Below are positions 8,474 to 16,850 of a stretch of 64,000 bases of DNA, piece after piece. This DNA comes from CAZGHF01 sp964525595. Lineage in GTDB: Bacteria; Patescibacteriota; Minisyncoccia; UBA6257; GWB1-50-10. The translations under genes were made by a program, and so were the position numbers. Each line of letters opens with the position of its first letter. The first letter of the stretch is position 1. The DNA is taken from assembly GCA_964525595.1 (NCBI GenBank), contig CAZGHF010000001.1, positions 77,113-141,112 on the forward strand. Reading direction: 5' to 3'. The notes under the pieces are model-generated. The model was not told where the DNA came from. It saw nothing but the letters and a program-made list of their open reading frames with translations, and searched no databases.

Positions 8474-8881
8474 TTGAAAAATAAAATCGTTAAAGAAGAG
8501 GGTTTCACGTTAGTTGAAATGCTCGTTGTGATAGCGATAGTTGGAATCTTGTCGGCGGCAGTGCTTGCTTCTTTGGGACCGGCCAGAAACAGGGCAAAGG
8601 ATACAAGAATTATCTCGGGGCTTAATCAGCTGCGTGTCCTTGCCGAAGTTCTCTACGACGGTGACTATACCGCCGTAGTAGTAGGTCAGACAGACATCGC
8701 TAAAGTTGTAACTGACGTTGCAAATAATCAGGGTACGCTGACTATTTCTCTCTCGACAGGTGATCTAACCTACGCAGCTGAATCACCGCTCGCAAGCAGT
8801 GGTTTTTACTGCGTTGACAGTGCCGGTACGGCCGATACTTATGCTTCCAACCCGGATACTTCAGCTGGTTTGTGTCCGTAG
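8474..8881 (+). CDS. pilA: Type IV major-type pilin
   Basis: 135 aa from a TTG start. The leader KEEG is followed by FTLVEMLVVIAIVGILSAA, so the prepilin peptidase cleaves after Gly10 and leaves methylatable Phe+1 and Glu+5. A short globular domain ends with a cysteine pair (FYCVDS and SAGLCP) that could close a C-terminal disulfide loop. It sits between pilC and the peptidase gene, the normal place of the main subunit. No ATG fits the leader, so TTG is chosen. Confidence 0.88.
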   Translation: MKNKIVKEEGFTLVEMLVVIAIVGILSAAVLASLGPARNRAKDTRIISGLNQLRVLAEVLYDGDYTAVVVGQTDIAKVVTDVANNQGTLTISLSTGDLTYAAESPLASSGFYCVDSAGTADTYASNPDTSAGLCP

Positions 8882-8926
8882 GGGTTTTATTAATAAGGGA
8901 AAAAAATAGTGTGACCTGATAACTGT

Positions 8927-9835
8927 ATGTCTGTTGTAGAAATTTTGGTTTATTTCGCGCTTTTTGTTGTTGGTCTTGCCGTTGGCAGTTTTTTTAATGT
9001 TCTCGCGTTTCGTTATAACCCCTCGCGGAGCGTTTTTTATCATAAAAATTTAAGCGGTCACTCGAAGTGTCTTTCCTGCAACAAGCGCCTTCGCTGGTTT
9101 GAGCTTATTCCCTTGGTGTCTTTTGTAATTCAAAAAGGAAAATGCCGGGGTTGCGGCGGGCGTTTTTCGTTTCAATACCCGATAGTGGAGTTTTTAGGCG
9201 GCTTTATTTTGGTCGGTATTCCTCTTTACTTTAACAAGTTCTATGGAATTACTGATTTATTCTCTTTTTCGGCACCTCTTCGTTCTTATTACGGTTTTCT
9301 GATACTGTGGGTTCTGGTTTTTTTAACATGGCTTTTAATAAGCGCAATTGACTATCGTCATTACCTCGTTCCTGACGGCTTGAATGTGGCGCTTGGGGTA
9401 TTAGGAATCGTTATTATTGCCGTGAAATCATTGCCGTCGAGCTGGTTTCTCGCTTTTCACAATTCTTTTTTGAGACATTATGAACTCATATTTTCGCCCA
9501 CTCAAACCGTGTGGCTCAATCATCTTCTCGGAGCCTTGATAGCCGGTCTCTTTTTTGTCTTACTTGTATTTTTGAGTCGCGGCAAAGGCATGGGTATGGG
9601 CGACGTAAAGCTTGCAATTGCTTCCGGTTTGGTATTGGGTTGGCCCGATATGGGTCTTGCTATAATTATTGGTTTTATTGTGGGTGGCGCCTGGGCGGCA
9701 GTCCTTCTTGTTGCGAACAAAAAAACGCTTCACGATGAAATTCCATTTGCGCCATTCTTTATATTAGGGATGGTTCTTACGGTGTTTTTGGGTTTTGAAA
9801 TGGTAGAGAGTTACCTTAATTTGTTCAATATCTAA
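8927..9835 (+). CDS. pilD: Prepilin leader peptidase / N-methyltransferase
   Basis: 302 aa polytopic aspartic protease. The N-terminal domain has the two cysteine pairs at 48/51 and 73/76 (CLSC and CRGC) found in bifunctional PilD. The catalytic aspartates are Asp142 in AIDYRHYLVPD and Asp226 in GMGMGDVKL. It cleaves and methylates the pilins encoded on both sides. There are about eight membrane helices. It is longer than average because of an insertion around 165-195 between the two catalytic motifs. Confidence 0.93.
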   Translation: MSVVEILVYFALFVVGLAVGSFFNVLAFRYNPSRSVFYHKNLSGHSKCLSCNKRLRWFELIPLVSFVIQKGKCRGCGGRFSFQYPIVEFLGGFILVGIPLYFNKFYGITDLFSFSAPLRSYYGFLILWVLVFLTWLLISAIDYRHYLVPDGLNVALGVLGIVIIAVKSLPSSWFLAFHNSFLRHYELIFSPTQTVWLNHLLGALIAGLFFVLLVFLSRGKGMGMGDVKLAIASGLVLGWPDMGLAIIIGFIVGGAWAAVLLVANKKTLHDEIPFAPFFILGMVLTVFLGFEMVESYLNLFNI

Positions 9836-9906
9836 CACAAAGGTGGATTTTTCCCGCTCCTCCGAAGACGAGGCAAGCATGAATCAACGTGGATTCCTTT
9901 TTGCGG

Positions 9907-9912
9907 TATAAT
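9907..9912 (+). promoter_or_regulatory. -10 box 9 nt before the first minor pilin
   Basis: A perfect TATAAT ends 9 nt before the ATG at 9922, within the only sizeable gap of this half of the locus. It predicts a separate transcript for the minor pilin group. Confidence 0.5.
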
Positions 9913-9921
9913 AATTAAATA

Positions 9922-10455
9922 ATGAAAGGAGGCTACACTTTAATAGAAACGCTTGTTGTGATATCCATTACTCTGGTTCTTTCGGCTATTGCGATTGTTT
10001 ATACTCATTCGAGTGAGAAGCAAATCCTTATTTACAAAGACCGAGCGACCGTCGTGGGATTTTTAAATCGGGCAAGGTCTTTAGCTGCTCAGAAGTATCG
10101 TGATCCCTCCGTTCCCGACTATCTCACCTGTGCTTTTGGTATTCATTTTGAACCCGATTCCAGGGATTTTGTCCTGTTTCAGGATTTAGGCGAAGGGGAT
10201 TGCAGTCTGGGGAGCACGAATTACCGTTATGACCAAGAAGCTGACCCCTCCGAGGCGATTCAAATTGTTTCTTTGGATTCCCGCCTTCAATTTGCGGGTA
10301 TCCCCGCCGGTGGTTTGGATATTTTCTTCATTCCGCCTGAGATAACGGCAAGTTCAAGCACCGAATTACCCGTTTCGTTTATTATTAAGACGACGGATAA
10401 TCAGTTTCAAACAGTAACGACCGTTGCTGTCGGTGGTCAAATTATCACTGAATAA
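9922..10455 (+). CDS. Minor pilin / pseudopilin (GspH/FimT-like)
   Basis: 177 aa. The very short leader MKGG is followed by YTLIETLVVISITLVLSAI, a class III signal with Glu at +5. The rest is a beta-rich head without a clear family match. It is the first of four consecutive small genes with pilin-type N-termini, matching the FimT/PilV/PilW/PilX minor pilin set that primes pilus assembly. Confidence 0.8.
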   Translation: MKGGYTLIETLVVISITLVLSAIAIVYTHSSEKQILIYKDRATVVGFLNRARSLAAQKYRDPSVPDYLTCAFGIHFEPDSRDFVLFQDLGEGDCSLGSTNYRYDQEADPSEAIQIVSLDSRLQFAGIPAGGLDIFFIPPEITASSSTELPVSFIIKTTDNQFQTVTTVAVGGQIITE

Positions 10456-10471
10456 TTTTGAATCATGAACT

Positions 10472-10987
10472 ATGAATAATAAATTAAGAATAAAGGATAG
10501 AAAGGGGAATTTGCTTATTGAATCAATTGTAGCCATAAGTGTTATAATCATCAGTTTTTTGGGGATTTTGAGTCTTCTGTCGCGTTCGCTCGGTCTTAAT
10601 AAAGATGTGAGTCATAAATTCGTTGCTACCTATCTTGCGGTCGAGGGGGTTGAAATAGTCAAAAGCTTGATTGATAAAAATTTTACCGACGGGCTTGCCT
10701 GGAATGATTGCTGTTCGGACGGCAGTTGGGAAGTGGTTTATGACAGCACCATTCTTATTCCGGCTTCAGTGCCTCCGAACCCTCTTCTTTTTGACAAAAC
10801 TGATGGAAGCTACAATTACGTGACAGGCAATCCATCATCCTTTACGAGAGTTGTCGAAATTTCAGAGCTTGACCGGAATGGCGATGATCGAACTGATGAA
10901 ATAAAAGTTAATTCCAAGGTTAGCTGGTCAAGGCGTGGCAGTGTCCAGGAAATTAACTTAGAGGACCATTTTTTTGACTGGAAATGA
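10472..10987 (+). CDS. Minor pilin / pseudopilin (PilV/GspI-like)
   Basis: 171 aa. The leader MNNKLRIKDRKG is followed by NLLIESIVAISVIIISFLG, with Glu at +5 and Asn rather than Phe at +1. The acidic head contains a cysteine pair (NDCCSDG). Its stop codon overlaps the ATG of the next gene (10984), so the two are translationally coupled. PilV/GspI is suggested by gene order and size. Confidence 0.75.
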   Translation: MNNKLRIKDRKGNLLIESIVAISVIIISFLGILSLLSRSLGLNKDVSHKFVATYLAVEGVEIVKSLIDKNFTDGLAWNDCCSDGSWEVVYDSTILIPASVPPNPLLFDKTDGSYNYVTGNPSSFTRVVEISELDRNGDDRTDEIKVNSKVSWSRRGSVQEINLEDHFFDWK

Positions 10988-11562
10988 TGTTTGGAGATTC
11001 AATAGGAATTAAAAATTCGAGACAAGGCTTCACGCTTGCTGAGCTTATAGTTGCCATGTCCGTATTTATCGTTGCGATGATAATTGTTGTCGGTTCTTTT
11101 ATAAGAGTTATTCGAACTCAGCGGGCAGTAAACAACCTGCTTTCTATGAACTCGAATATGAGTTTGGTAATTGAACTGATAACCCGGGATATAAGAACCG
11201 GTTATAACTTCAGTTTAAACAGCCTGCCCGGAGGCAGCTGTATCGGCAGTCAGGTTGAAGAGCTTGAATTTACGAATACTCGTTTTAACAGCGTTTTCTA
11301 CCATGACGAGGGCGGGGCGGTTGTCCGCCGGGAATGCGCGGGTGAGGACTGTACCGGCAAGGATTTCGAAGCGCTAACTGCCTCAAATGTGAACATTGAA
11401 CGTCTTTGTTTTTTAAACACCGGGAATCTTGAAAACGGGAAGGATCCCTGGCGGATTACACTTTTCTTTAAAGTCGGTTCTGCCGATTTAGTGCTCTCCA
11501 GTCAGGTTATTGATCTCCAAACAACCATTGCCGCTCGAATTACCCCTCAAGAAACCGAATAA
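10984..11562 (+). CDS. Minor pilin / pseudopilin (PilW/GspJ-like)
   Basis: 192 aa. The leader ends RQG and is followed by FTLAELIVAMSVFIVAMII, with Glu at +5. The head domain has four cysteines (SCIGS, RECAGEDC and LCFLN). The large head and a basic stretch after the helix (RVIRTQRAVNN) are like PilW/GspJ. It overlaps the preceding minor pilin by 4 nt. Confidence 0.78.
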   Translation: MMFGDSIGIKNSRQGFTLAELIVAMSVFIVAMIIVVGSFIRVIRTQRAVNNLLSMNSNMSLVIELITRDIRTGYNFSLNSLPGGSCIGSQVEELEFTNTRFNSVFYHDEGGAVVRRECAGEDCTGKDFEALTASNVNIERLCFLNTGNLENGKDPWRITLFFKVGSADLVLSSQVIDLQTTIAARITPQETE

Positions 11563-11572
11563 TTAACCAATT

Positions 11573-11989
11573 ATGAAAAGAGCCACCTCATTTAAAAGAG
11601 AAAGAAACGGACTCGCCTTATTGAAGCGAGAGCGGAGCGGGCAAATAATGATTTTGAGTGTGGTGATTTTGGGCGGAGTTCTGCTCTCGACCGGAGCCAT
11701 TGCTGGTCTCCTTACCGTTTATCAAATTCGAGCTTCTAATGATGCGGTAAATTCCGCTAAAGCGGTTTTCGCTGCCGACGCCGGTATTGAGGCAGCCAGC
11801 TGGTGCCTTTTTAAAGATTGTTCTCCTTACAGTTCTTCTGATTTGCCGCCAGTCGATTTTGATGACAGCGGTGTTTCTTTTGAGGCTAGTTCTGAGATTA
11901 CTGAAACGGATGTAACGATTACTTCAAAGGGTTTTGCCGCCGACGGGCAAATAATAAGAATTTTGGAGACGATTTTCATTATTCAGTAA
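11573..11989 (+). CDS. PilX-like minor pilin
   Basis: 138 aa. A basic N-terminus (KRERSG) precedes QIMILSVVILGGVLLSTGAI, which resembles the PilX N-terminus where Glu+5 is lacking. FAADAGIEAASWCLF matches the conserved region of PilX proteins just after the first helix, and WCLFKDC supplies two cysteines. It closes the minor pilin group, 7 nt before ligA, so ligA may be co-transcribed with the pilus genes. Confidence 0.72.
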   Translation: MKRATSFKRERNGLALLKRERSGQIMILSVVILGGVLLSTGAIAGLLTVYQIRASNDAVNSAKAVFAADAGIEAASWCLFKDCSPYSSSDLPPVDFDDSGVSFEASSEITETDVTITSKGFAADGQIIRILETIFIIQ

Positions 11990-11996
11990 GCGGTTT

Positions 11997-14030
11997 ATGG
12001 ATAAAAGACAAACTAAGAAGAGAATTGAGAAACTTAAGAAGACAATCAATCGTTACCGTTATTCCCGCTTAGTTTTAAACAAGGAAGAAATTTCCCCGGC
12101 TGCCGAAGACTTTCTTAAGAAAGAACTCTTTGATTTGGAAGCGAAGTTCCCTGAACTTATTACTCCTGATTCCCCCAGTCAGCGGGTCGGCGGCGAGCCC
12201 CTGAAACAGTTTAAAAAAGTCCGGCACGAAGAGAAAATGACCTCCTTAAATGATGCATTTAACGAGGAAGATCTCCGTGAGTGGCTTAAACGTCTTCGGA
12301 GTTTCGTCGGGGAAAATTTCTCAACCGACTTTTATTGTGATTTGAAAATGGATGGACTTGCTGTTGAGCTTGTTTACAGAGACAGTCTTCTTAAAGTTGG
12401 TTCCACTCGCGGCGATGGTGAGGTTGGCGAGGATATCACCAAAAATTTGAAAACTATTGAATCTATCCCTTTAAAACTGCATGGTGACCACCCTCCTTTT
12501 TTGGTTGTCCGGGGTGAGGTGTTCGTAACAAAAAAGGAATTTGAGAGAGTGAATAAAGCTAACATTAAAGCCGAAAAAAAAATTTTTGCCAATCCGCGGA
12601 ATATGGCTGCTGGCACGCTGCGCCAGCTGAATCCCAAAATTACTGCTTCAAGGAAATTGAGCTTTTTTGCCTACAGCATTTACAGCCGGGGAGAGAAACG
12701 CTGGCTTAAATATCCGAATCACAAAAAAGAATACAAAGCTCTTGTATCTTACGGAGTACCGGTTAATCCGGAGGGCAGAGTTCTTCGCGGCCTTCGGGAA
12801 GTAGTCGCTTTCAAGAAAGAAATAGAGAAAAAAAGGGAAACACTCCCTTACGAAATTGACGGGATAGTTGTTACGGTGAATGACAACGAAATTTATGAAC
12901 GAGCGGGAATTATCGGCAAAGCTCCAAGAGGAGCAGTTGCTTATAAGTTTTCCCCGAAAGAAGCTACCACTAAAGTTAAAAATATTAAAATCCAAGTTGG
13001 CCGGACCGGCGCTCTTACACCTGTTGCCGAACTTGAGCCCGTTTCCGTAGGCGGCGTAACCATTACTCATGCATCGCTTCATAATGACGATGAAGTCCGG
13101 AGATTGGACGTTAAGATTGGCGATACGGTAATCGTAAGCCGGGCCGGCGATGTTATTCCCCAAGTGACGAAGGTTGTGAAAAACTTGCGGACCGGCGGAG
13201 AAAAGGCGTTCAAGATGCCAAAGTTATGTCCTGTTGACGGTTCAAAAGTTGTGAAAGATGGTGCAATTCACAAGTGCTCCAATTCGCGCTGCGGAGCTCG
13301 TCATCGCGAATCGCTTTACCATTTTGTGTCGCGTCCCGCCTTCGACATCCGGGGCTTGGGCGCTAAAATAATCGACCGATTTATGGACGAGGGATTGATA
13401 GCCGATGCCGCCGACATTTTTTCTTTAGAGAAGGGGAGCATTGAAGTTTTGGAAAGATTCGGTGAGAAATCGGCGGAGAATATTATTCAAGAGGTAAAAG
13501 AAAAAAAACTTGTTTCCCTTCCCAGGTTTCTCTATGCAATTGGGATTTTCCATGTTGGCGGGGAAACGGCAAATTTGCTCTCGCAATTGGTTGGAGGTAA
13601 AAAACCGGAAGTTAAAAAGCCGACTGACGTCCTAAAAGTTTTTCAGAAGATGTCATTGGAAGATTTGCAGGAAATTCGCGACATTGGTCCGGCTGTCGCC
13701 AGGAGTATTTATGACTGGTTTCGTGAATCGCGAAACATTGAATTACTGAGGAAACTGGAGCGTGCCGGTGTTCGGTTGGAAAGCCAAAAGTCAAAAGTCA
13801 AAAGTCAAAAGTTGGGAGGACTGACTTTTGTTCTAACGGGTTCTCTGAAGTCAATGGGTCGCGATGAGGCGAAAGAAAAAATCCGCTCTTTAGGCGGCGA
13901 TGTTTCCGAGAGCATTTCTTCGAAGACGGACTACGTTGTGGCAGGGAGTGAACCCGGTTCAAAATATGAAAAAGCGGAAAAAACCGGCGTTAAAATTATC
14001 AACGAGAGTAAATTCTTGAGGATGTTATAA
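11997..14030 (+). CDS. ligA: NAD-dependent DNA ligase
   Basis: 677 aa, full length. It seals nicks in replication and repair. The nucleotidyl lysine is Lys117 in DLKMDGLAVEL, followed by RGDGEVGEDIT. The OB domain, a four-cysteine zinc finger (CPVDG and CSNSRCG), HhH repeats and a C-terminal BRCT domain (about 605-677) follow in order. Just before the BRCT domain a short run of KSKVKSQK is encoded by an imperfect tandem repeat of about 7-10 nt (near 13787-13812), forming a lysine-rich linker. Confidence 0.95.
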   Translation: MDKRQTKKRIEKLKKTINRYRYSRLVLNKEEISPAAEDFLKKELFDLEAKFPELITPDSPSQRVGGEPLKQFKKVRHEEKMTSLNDAFNEEDLREWLKRLRSFVGENFSTDFYCDLKMDGLAVELVYRDSLLKVGSTRGDGEVGEDITKNLKTIESIPLKLHGDHPPFLVVRGEVFVTKKEFERVNKANIKAEKKIFANPRNMAAGTLRQLNPKITASRKLSFFAYSIYSRGEKRWLKYPNHKKEYKALVSYGVPVNPEGRVLRGLREVVAFKKEIEKKRETLPYEIDGIVVTVNDNEIYERAGIIGKAPRGAVAYKFSPKEATTKVKNIKIQVGRTGALTPVAELEPVSVGGVTITHASLHNDDEVRRLDVKIGDTVIVSRAGDVIPQVTKVVKNLRTGGEKAFKMPKLCPVDGSKVVKDGAIHKCSNSRCGARHRESLYHFVSRPAFDIRGLGAKIIDRFMDEGLIADAADIFSLEKGSIEVLERFGEKSAENIIQEVKEKKLVSLPRFLYAIGIFHVGGETANLLSQLVGGKKPEVKKPTDVLKVFQKMSLEDLQEIRDIGPAVARSIYDWFRESRNIELLRKLERAGVRLESQKSKVKSQKLGGLTFVLTGSLKSMGRDEAKEKIRSLGGDVSESISSKTDYVVAGSEPGSKYEKAEKTGVKIINESKFLRML

Positions 14031-14031
14031 T
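14023..14031 (+). promoter_or_regulatory. Extended -10 box for gatC inside the ligA stop region
   Basis: TGTTATAAT (TGn plus a perfect TATAAT) overlaps the ligA stop codon and ends 8 nt before the gatC ATG. It predicts a nearly leaderless gatC-gatA transcript. Confidence 0.55.
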
Positions 14032-14039
14032 CAAAAGCG

Positions 14040-14324
14040 ATGAGTTTAATTGACAGAAAAACGATAAAGAACCTTGCGGAGCTTTCCCGGTTGGAGCTTT
14101 CGGAAAAGGAGGAAAAATCGCTTCTAAAAGATTTGGAGAAAATACTTTCTTATTTCGAAGAGTTAAAGGAGGTTGATACGGAAAGCGTTGCACCAATGTC
14201 GGGCGGTACTTTTTCCGAGAACGTTTTTCGGAAGAGCGACTCTAGTTTGCCGAAAGAGCGGGCTATTCAGTCTTTCCCTGAAACCGAGAAAGGTTTTTTA
14301 AAAGTACCGCCTGTATTTGAATAG
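14040..14324 (+). CDS. gatC: Glu-tRNA(Gln)/Asp-tRNA(Asn) amidotransferase subunit C
   Basis: 94 aa. It stabilises GatA in the transamidosome that makes Gln-tRNA-Gln and Asn-tRNA-Asn. Typical family segments are IKNLAELSRLELSEKEE, ILSYFEELKEVDTE and APMSGG. gatA follows; gatB is not in this window. The start is supported by an extended -10 box 8 nt upstream. Confidence 0.9.
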   Translation: MSLIDRKTIKNLAELSRLELSEKEEKSLLKDLEKILSYFEELKEVDTESVAPMSGGTFSENVFRKSDSSLPKERAIQSFPETEKGFLKVPPVFE

Positions 14325-14365
14325 AGCTCCGCGAATATACGAATTGAGCACGAATGTAAAAATTT

Positions 14366-15808
14366 ATGACTTTAGGTAATCTCACGATTAAAAAGTTTCA
14401 CGAAGGCCTAATTAGTAAGAAGTTCTCGGCGGTCGAGGTGGCCGAAAAGTTTTTCAGTCAGATTGATAAAGAGAACGGAGAAATCGGTGCCTACCTTAAT
14501 TTGTCAAAAGACGAAGCTATCGCGCAGGCTAACGCTGTTGATACTGCTCTTGCCGGCGGAAAGGAGATTCCGATTCTTGCCGGAGTACCATTTGCAATAA
14601 AAGACAATATTTTGATTGAGGGCGGATCGGCAACAGTTGCTTCAAAGATTCTCGAAAATTATAAAAGCGCCTATGATGCAACCGTTATCCGGAAGCTTAA
14701 GGAGAACCAGGCAGTACTTTTAGGCAAAACTAACCTCGATGAATTTGCGATGGGTTCTTCGACTGAAAACTCCGCTTTCAGGAAAACCAGGAACCCGCAT
14801 GACCCGACCCGCGTTCCGGGCGGTTCTTCGGGCGGTTCGGCTGCGGCGGTTGCGGCAAACATGGCTTTGGCCGCTCTTGGAACAGATACTAACGGTTCAA
14901 TTAGACAGCCAGCAAGTTTTTGCGGTGTAGTCGGGTTAAAACCCACCTATGGTGTGGTATCCCGGCATGGAATTATTGCTCTCGGCTCAAGCTTGGACCA
15001 GGTCGGTCCCCTTACCAAAACCGTGGAGGACGCATCGATTATTTTTGAGGCAATAAACGGCCGGGATGAATTTGATTCTACAAGTTTGGATAAGGCATTT
15101 AGACACGAAAATATTTCTTTGGACGAGATTAGAAATTTAAAAGTCGGTATTCCCAAGGAATATTTTATTGACGGCATCGATAAAGAAGTTGAGAAAGGTA
15201 TTGAGGAAACGATAGAAAAACTGAAAAGCCTGAAAATTGAGTTTAAAAAAGTATCCCTGCCCCACACTAAATATGCAATTTCTGTTTACTACGTAATTCT
15301 TCCGGCTGAAGCAAGTACGAACCTCGCTCGTTACGACGGCGTTCGCTACGCAAGAGTTTCTTCCGTTCCGGACGATTCGAGCTTAAGAGAGATTTATCTT
15401 AAAGATAAAGGTGCCGGGTTTGGTTCCGAGTCGAAGCGGCGGATACTTTTAGGAACTTTTGTCCTCTCTGCGGGCTATTACGATGCTTATTATACCAAAG
15501 CTCAAAAAGTTCGCAGTTTGATTAAACAGGATTTTGATGAAGTCTTTAAGAAAGTTGACGTGATTATCACCCCTACTACTCCGACTCCGGCTTTCAAACT
15601 GGGTGAAAAAACAGATGATCCTCTTGCGATGTACCTTGCCGATATCTTTACCAGTCCTTCAAGTTTATCAGGGTTTCCGGCGGTATCGATTCCGGTCAAG
15701 AAATACGAGGTTGGGAGCGGGGAATTGCCGGTGGGTTTTCAGCTTATTGGCCGTCACTTCCGCGAAGCCGACATTTTAAATCTCGGTCAGTATTACGAAG
15801 AAATTTAA
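14366..15808 (+). CDS. gatA: Glu-tRNA(Gln)/Asp-tRNA(Asn) amidotransferase subunit A
   Basis: 480 aa amidase-signature enzyme that releases ammonia from glutamine for transamidation. The catalytic triad falls at the family's usual positions: Lys79 in FAIKDN, cis-Ser154 in PGGSSGGSA and nucleophile Ser178 in TDTNGSIRQPA, where Asn replaces the usual first Gly. GSSLDQVGP and the C-terminal GFQLIGRHF are also standard. It is the second gene of a gatCA pair, with gatB elsewhere. Confidence 0.94.
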   Translation: MTLGNLTIKKFHEGLISKKFSAVEVAEKFFSQIDKENGEIGAYLNLSKDEAIAQANAVDTALAGGKEIPILAGVPFAIKDNILIEGGSATVASKILENYKSAYDATVIRKLKENQAVLLGKTNLDEFAMGSSTENSAFRKTRNPHDPTRVPGGSSGGSAAAVAANMALAALGTDTNGSIRQPASFCGVVGLKPTYGVVSRHGIIALGSSLDQVGPLTKTVEDASIIFEAINGRDEFDSTSLDKAFRHENISLDEIRNLKVGIPKEYFIDGIDKEVEKGIEETIEKLKSLKIEFKKVSLPHTKYAISVYYVILPAEASTNLARYDGVRYARVSSVPDDSSLREIYLKDKGAGFGSESKRRILLGTFVLSAGYYDAYYTKAQKVRSLIKQDFDEVFKKVDVIITPTTPTPAFKLGEKTDDPLAMYLADIFTSPSSLSGFPAVSIPVKKYEVGSGELPVGFQLIGRHFREADILNLGQYYEEI

Positions 15809-15854
15809 TAAACTAAGATTTTATAAACAATCGTTCGTAAAATCTAGAAATATT

Positions 15855-16529
15855 TTACGACAGAAATTCTTCGGCTTTTTTAAGGTCTTCAATAACGCCA
15901 ACTGGCACGAAAGAGCGAGCTTCCACCGTTTTTATCTTGTGGTCTTTGGACATAGCCAAGACCGACATCGGTAAAAGAAGTTCTCCTTTTACGGCTTCGC
16001 CGGGAGAATAGTTAAAGATTAAAGAGTTAAGCACGAAGCCGCTGACGAGAGCCAGGTTTGACGGCGGATTTTCCGGTTTTTCAATCACGTTCTTAATGCT
16101 TTTGTCGTCATTTAATTCAACAATGCCGAAGCGTTGGGGGTTTTCAACTCTGGCTGTGATTGCCGCAAGGTCGTGCCCAAACAAATTCTTAAAGGTTTCT
16201 TTATCTATAAGGTCGTCCGAATAAACTACCGCGAAAGGCTCATCGCTCAAGTGCTTTCTGGACAGCCAAAGAGCGTCATAAGTGCCTTTTTTCTCCGGCT
16301 GGTGGACGTAATTTACCTTTCGGCCCAAAAATTCCTTACCGCAATAGTCTATAATTTTGTCGCCGAGGTAGCCGTGAACAATAACAAGCTCGTCAACCTT
16401 TTCCGGAAAACTACTTACCAAATGATGAAGAAGCGGCTTGCCGGCCACATTGAGAAGCGGTTTTGGCGTCGTAAGCGTCAGGGGTCGCATTCGGACTCCT
16501 TCGCCAGCGGCTAAAATTACTGCTTTCAT
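15855..16529 (-). CDS. Sugar-1-phosphate nucleotidyltransferase
   Basis: 224 aa. The N-terminus has the nucleotide-binding signature AGEGVRMRPLTLTTPKPLL and a base-contact segment VVYSDDLID. It is of the RmlA/GlmU N-terminal type that makes NDP-sugars from sugar-1-phosphates and NTP for cell-surface polymers. There is no acyltransferase hexapeptide domain, so it is not GlmU-like in full. The substrate cannot be told from the sequence. It lies convergent to gatA and just downstream of three minus-strand tRNA genes. Confidence 0.85.
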   Translation of the reverse strand: MKAVILAAGEGVRMRPLTLTTPKPLLNVAGKPLLHHLVSSFPEKVDELVIVHGYLGDKIIDYCGKEFLGRKVNYVHQPEKKGTYDALWLSRKHLSDEPFAVVYSDDLIDKETFKNLFGHDLAAITARVENPQRFGIVELNDDKSIKNVIEKPENPPSNLALVSGFVLNSLIFNYSPGEAVKGELLLPMSVLAMSKDHKIKTVEARSFVPVGVIEDLKKAEEFLS

Positions 16530-16539
16530 AGTTTTTTGC

Positions 16540-16613
16540 GCAGCCGACCGGATTTGAACCGGCGATCTCCTCCGTGACAGGGAGGCGTGTTAACCAAGCT
16601 ACACCACAGCTGC
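16540..16613 (-). tRNA. tRNA-Asp (GTC)
   Basis: 74 nt. A full 7-bp acceptor stem (GCAGCTG with CGGCTGC), T-arm GCCGG-TTCAAAT-CCGGT and anticodon stem CCTCC/GGAGG with loop CTGTCAC give anticodon GTC. CCA is not encoded. It is first of a three-tRNA cluster on the minus strand. Confidence 0.95.
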
Positions 16614-16620
16614 TCTCCGG

Positions 16621-16695
16621 TGCCGACGAGAGGATTTGAACCTCTGACCTAGGGCTTATGAATCCCTCGCTCTAACCAACTGAGCTACGTCGGCA
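16621..16695 (-). tRNA. tRNA with CAT anticodon (Met, elongator-like, or Ile2)
   Basis: 75 nt. The acceptor stem TGCCGAC/GTCGGCA is fully paired, including position 1:72, which argues against an initiator. The anticodon loop is TTCATAA; the stem has an A-G mismatch next to the loop. CAT may be read as Met, or as Ile if modified to lysidine; the sequence alone does not settle this. Confidence 0.9.
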
Positions 16696-16704
16696 ATGTA
16701 CGTT

Positions 16705-16775
16705 GCGGGGGCGGGAATCGAACCCGCTACCTCAAGGTTATGAGCCTTGTGTGCAAACACGGTACACCTCCCCGC
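16705..16775 (-). tRNA. tRNA with CAT anticodon (second copy)
   Basis: 71 nt. Acceptor GCGGGG/CCCCGC, anticodon stem CAAGG/CCTTG and loop CTCATAA give anticodon CAT. The T-arm is GCGGG-TTCGATT-CCCGC. It differs clearly from the neighbouring CAT tRNA, so the two probably have different roles among Met-elongator, initiator and Ile2. No GGG/CCC initiator-type anticodon stem is present. Confidence 0.88.
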
Positions 16776-16850
16776 AGGATTATATTATCCGACTAGTCTG
16801 GGATTTGCAACAAAATTAGAATAAAACTAGAATGATGAAATCTACCGATT

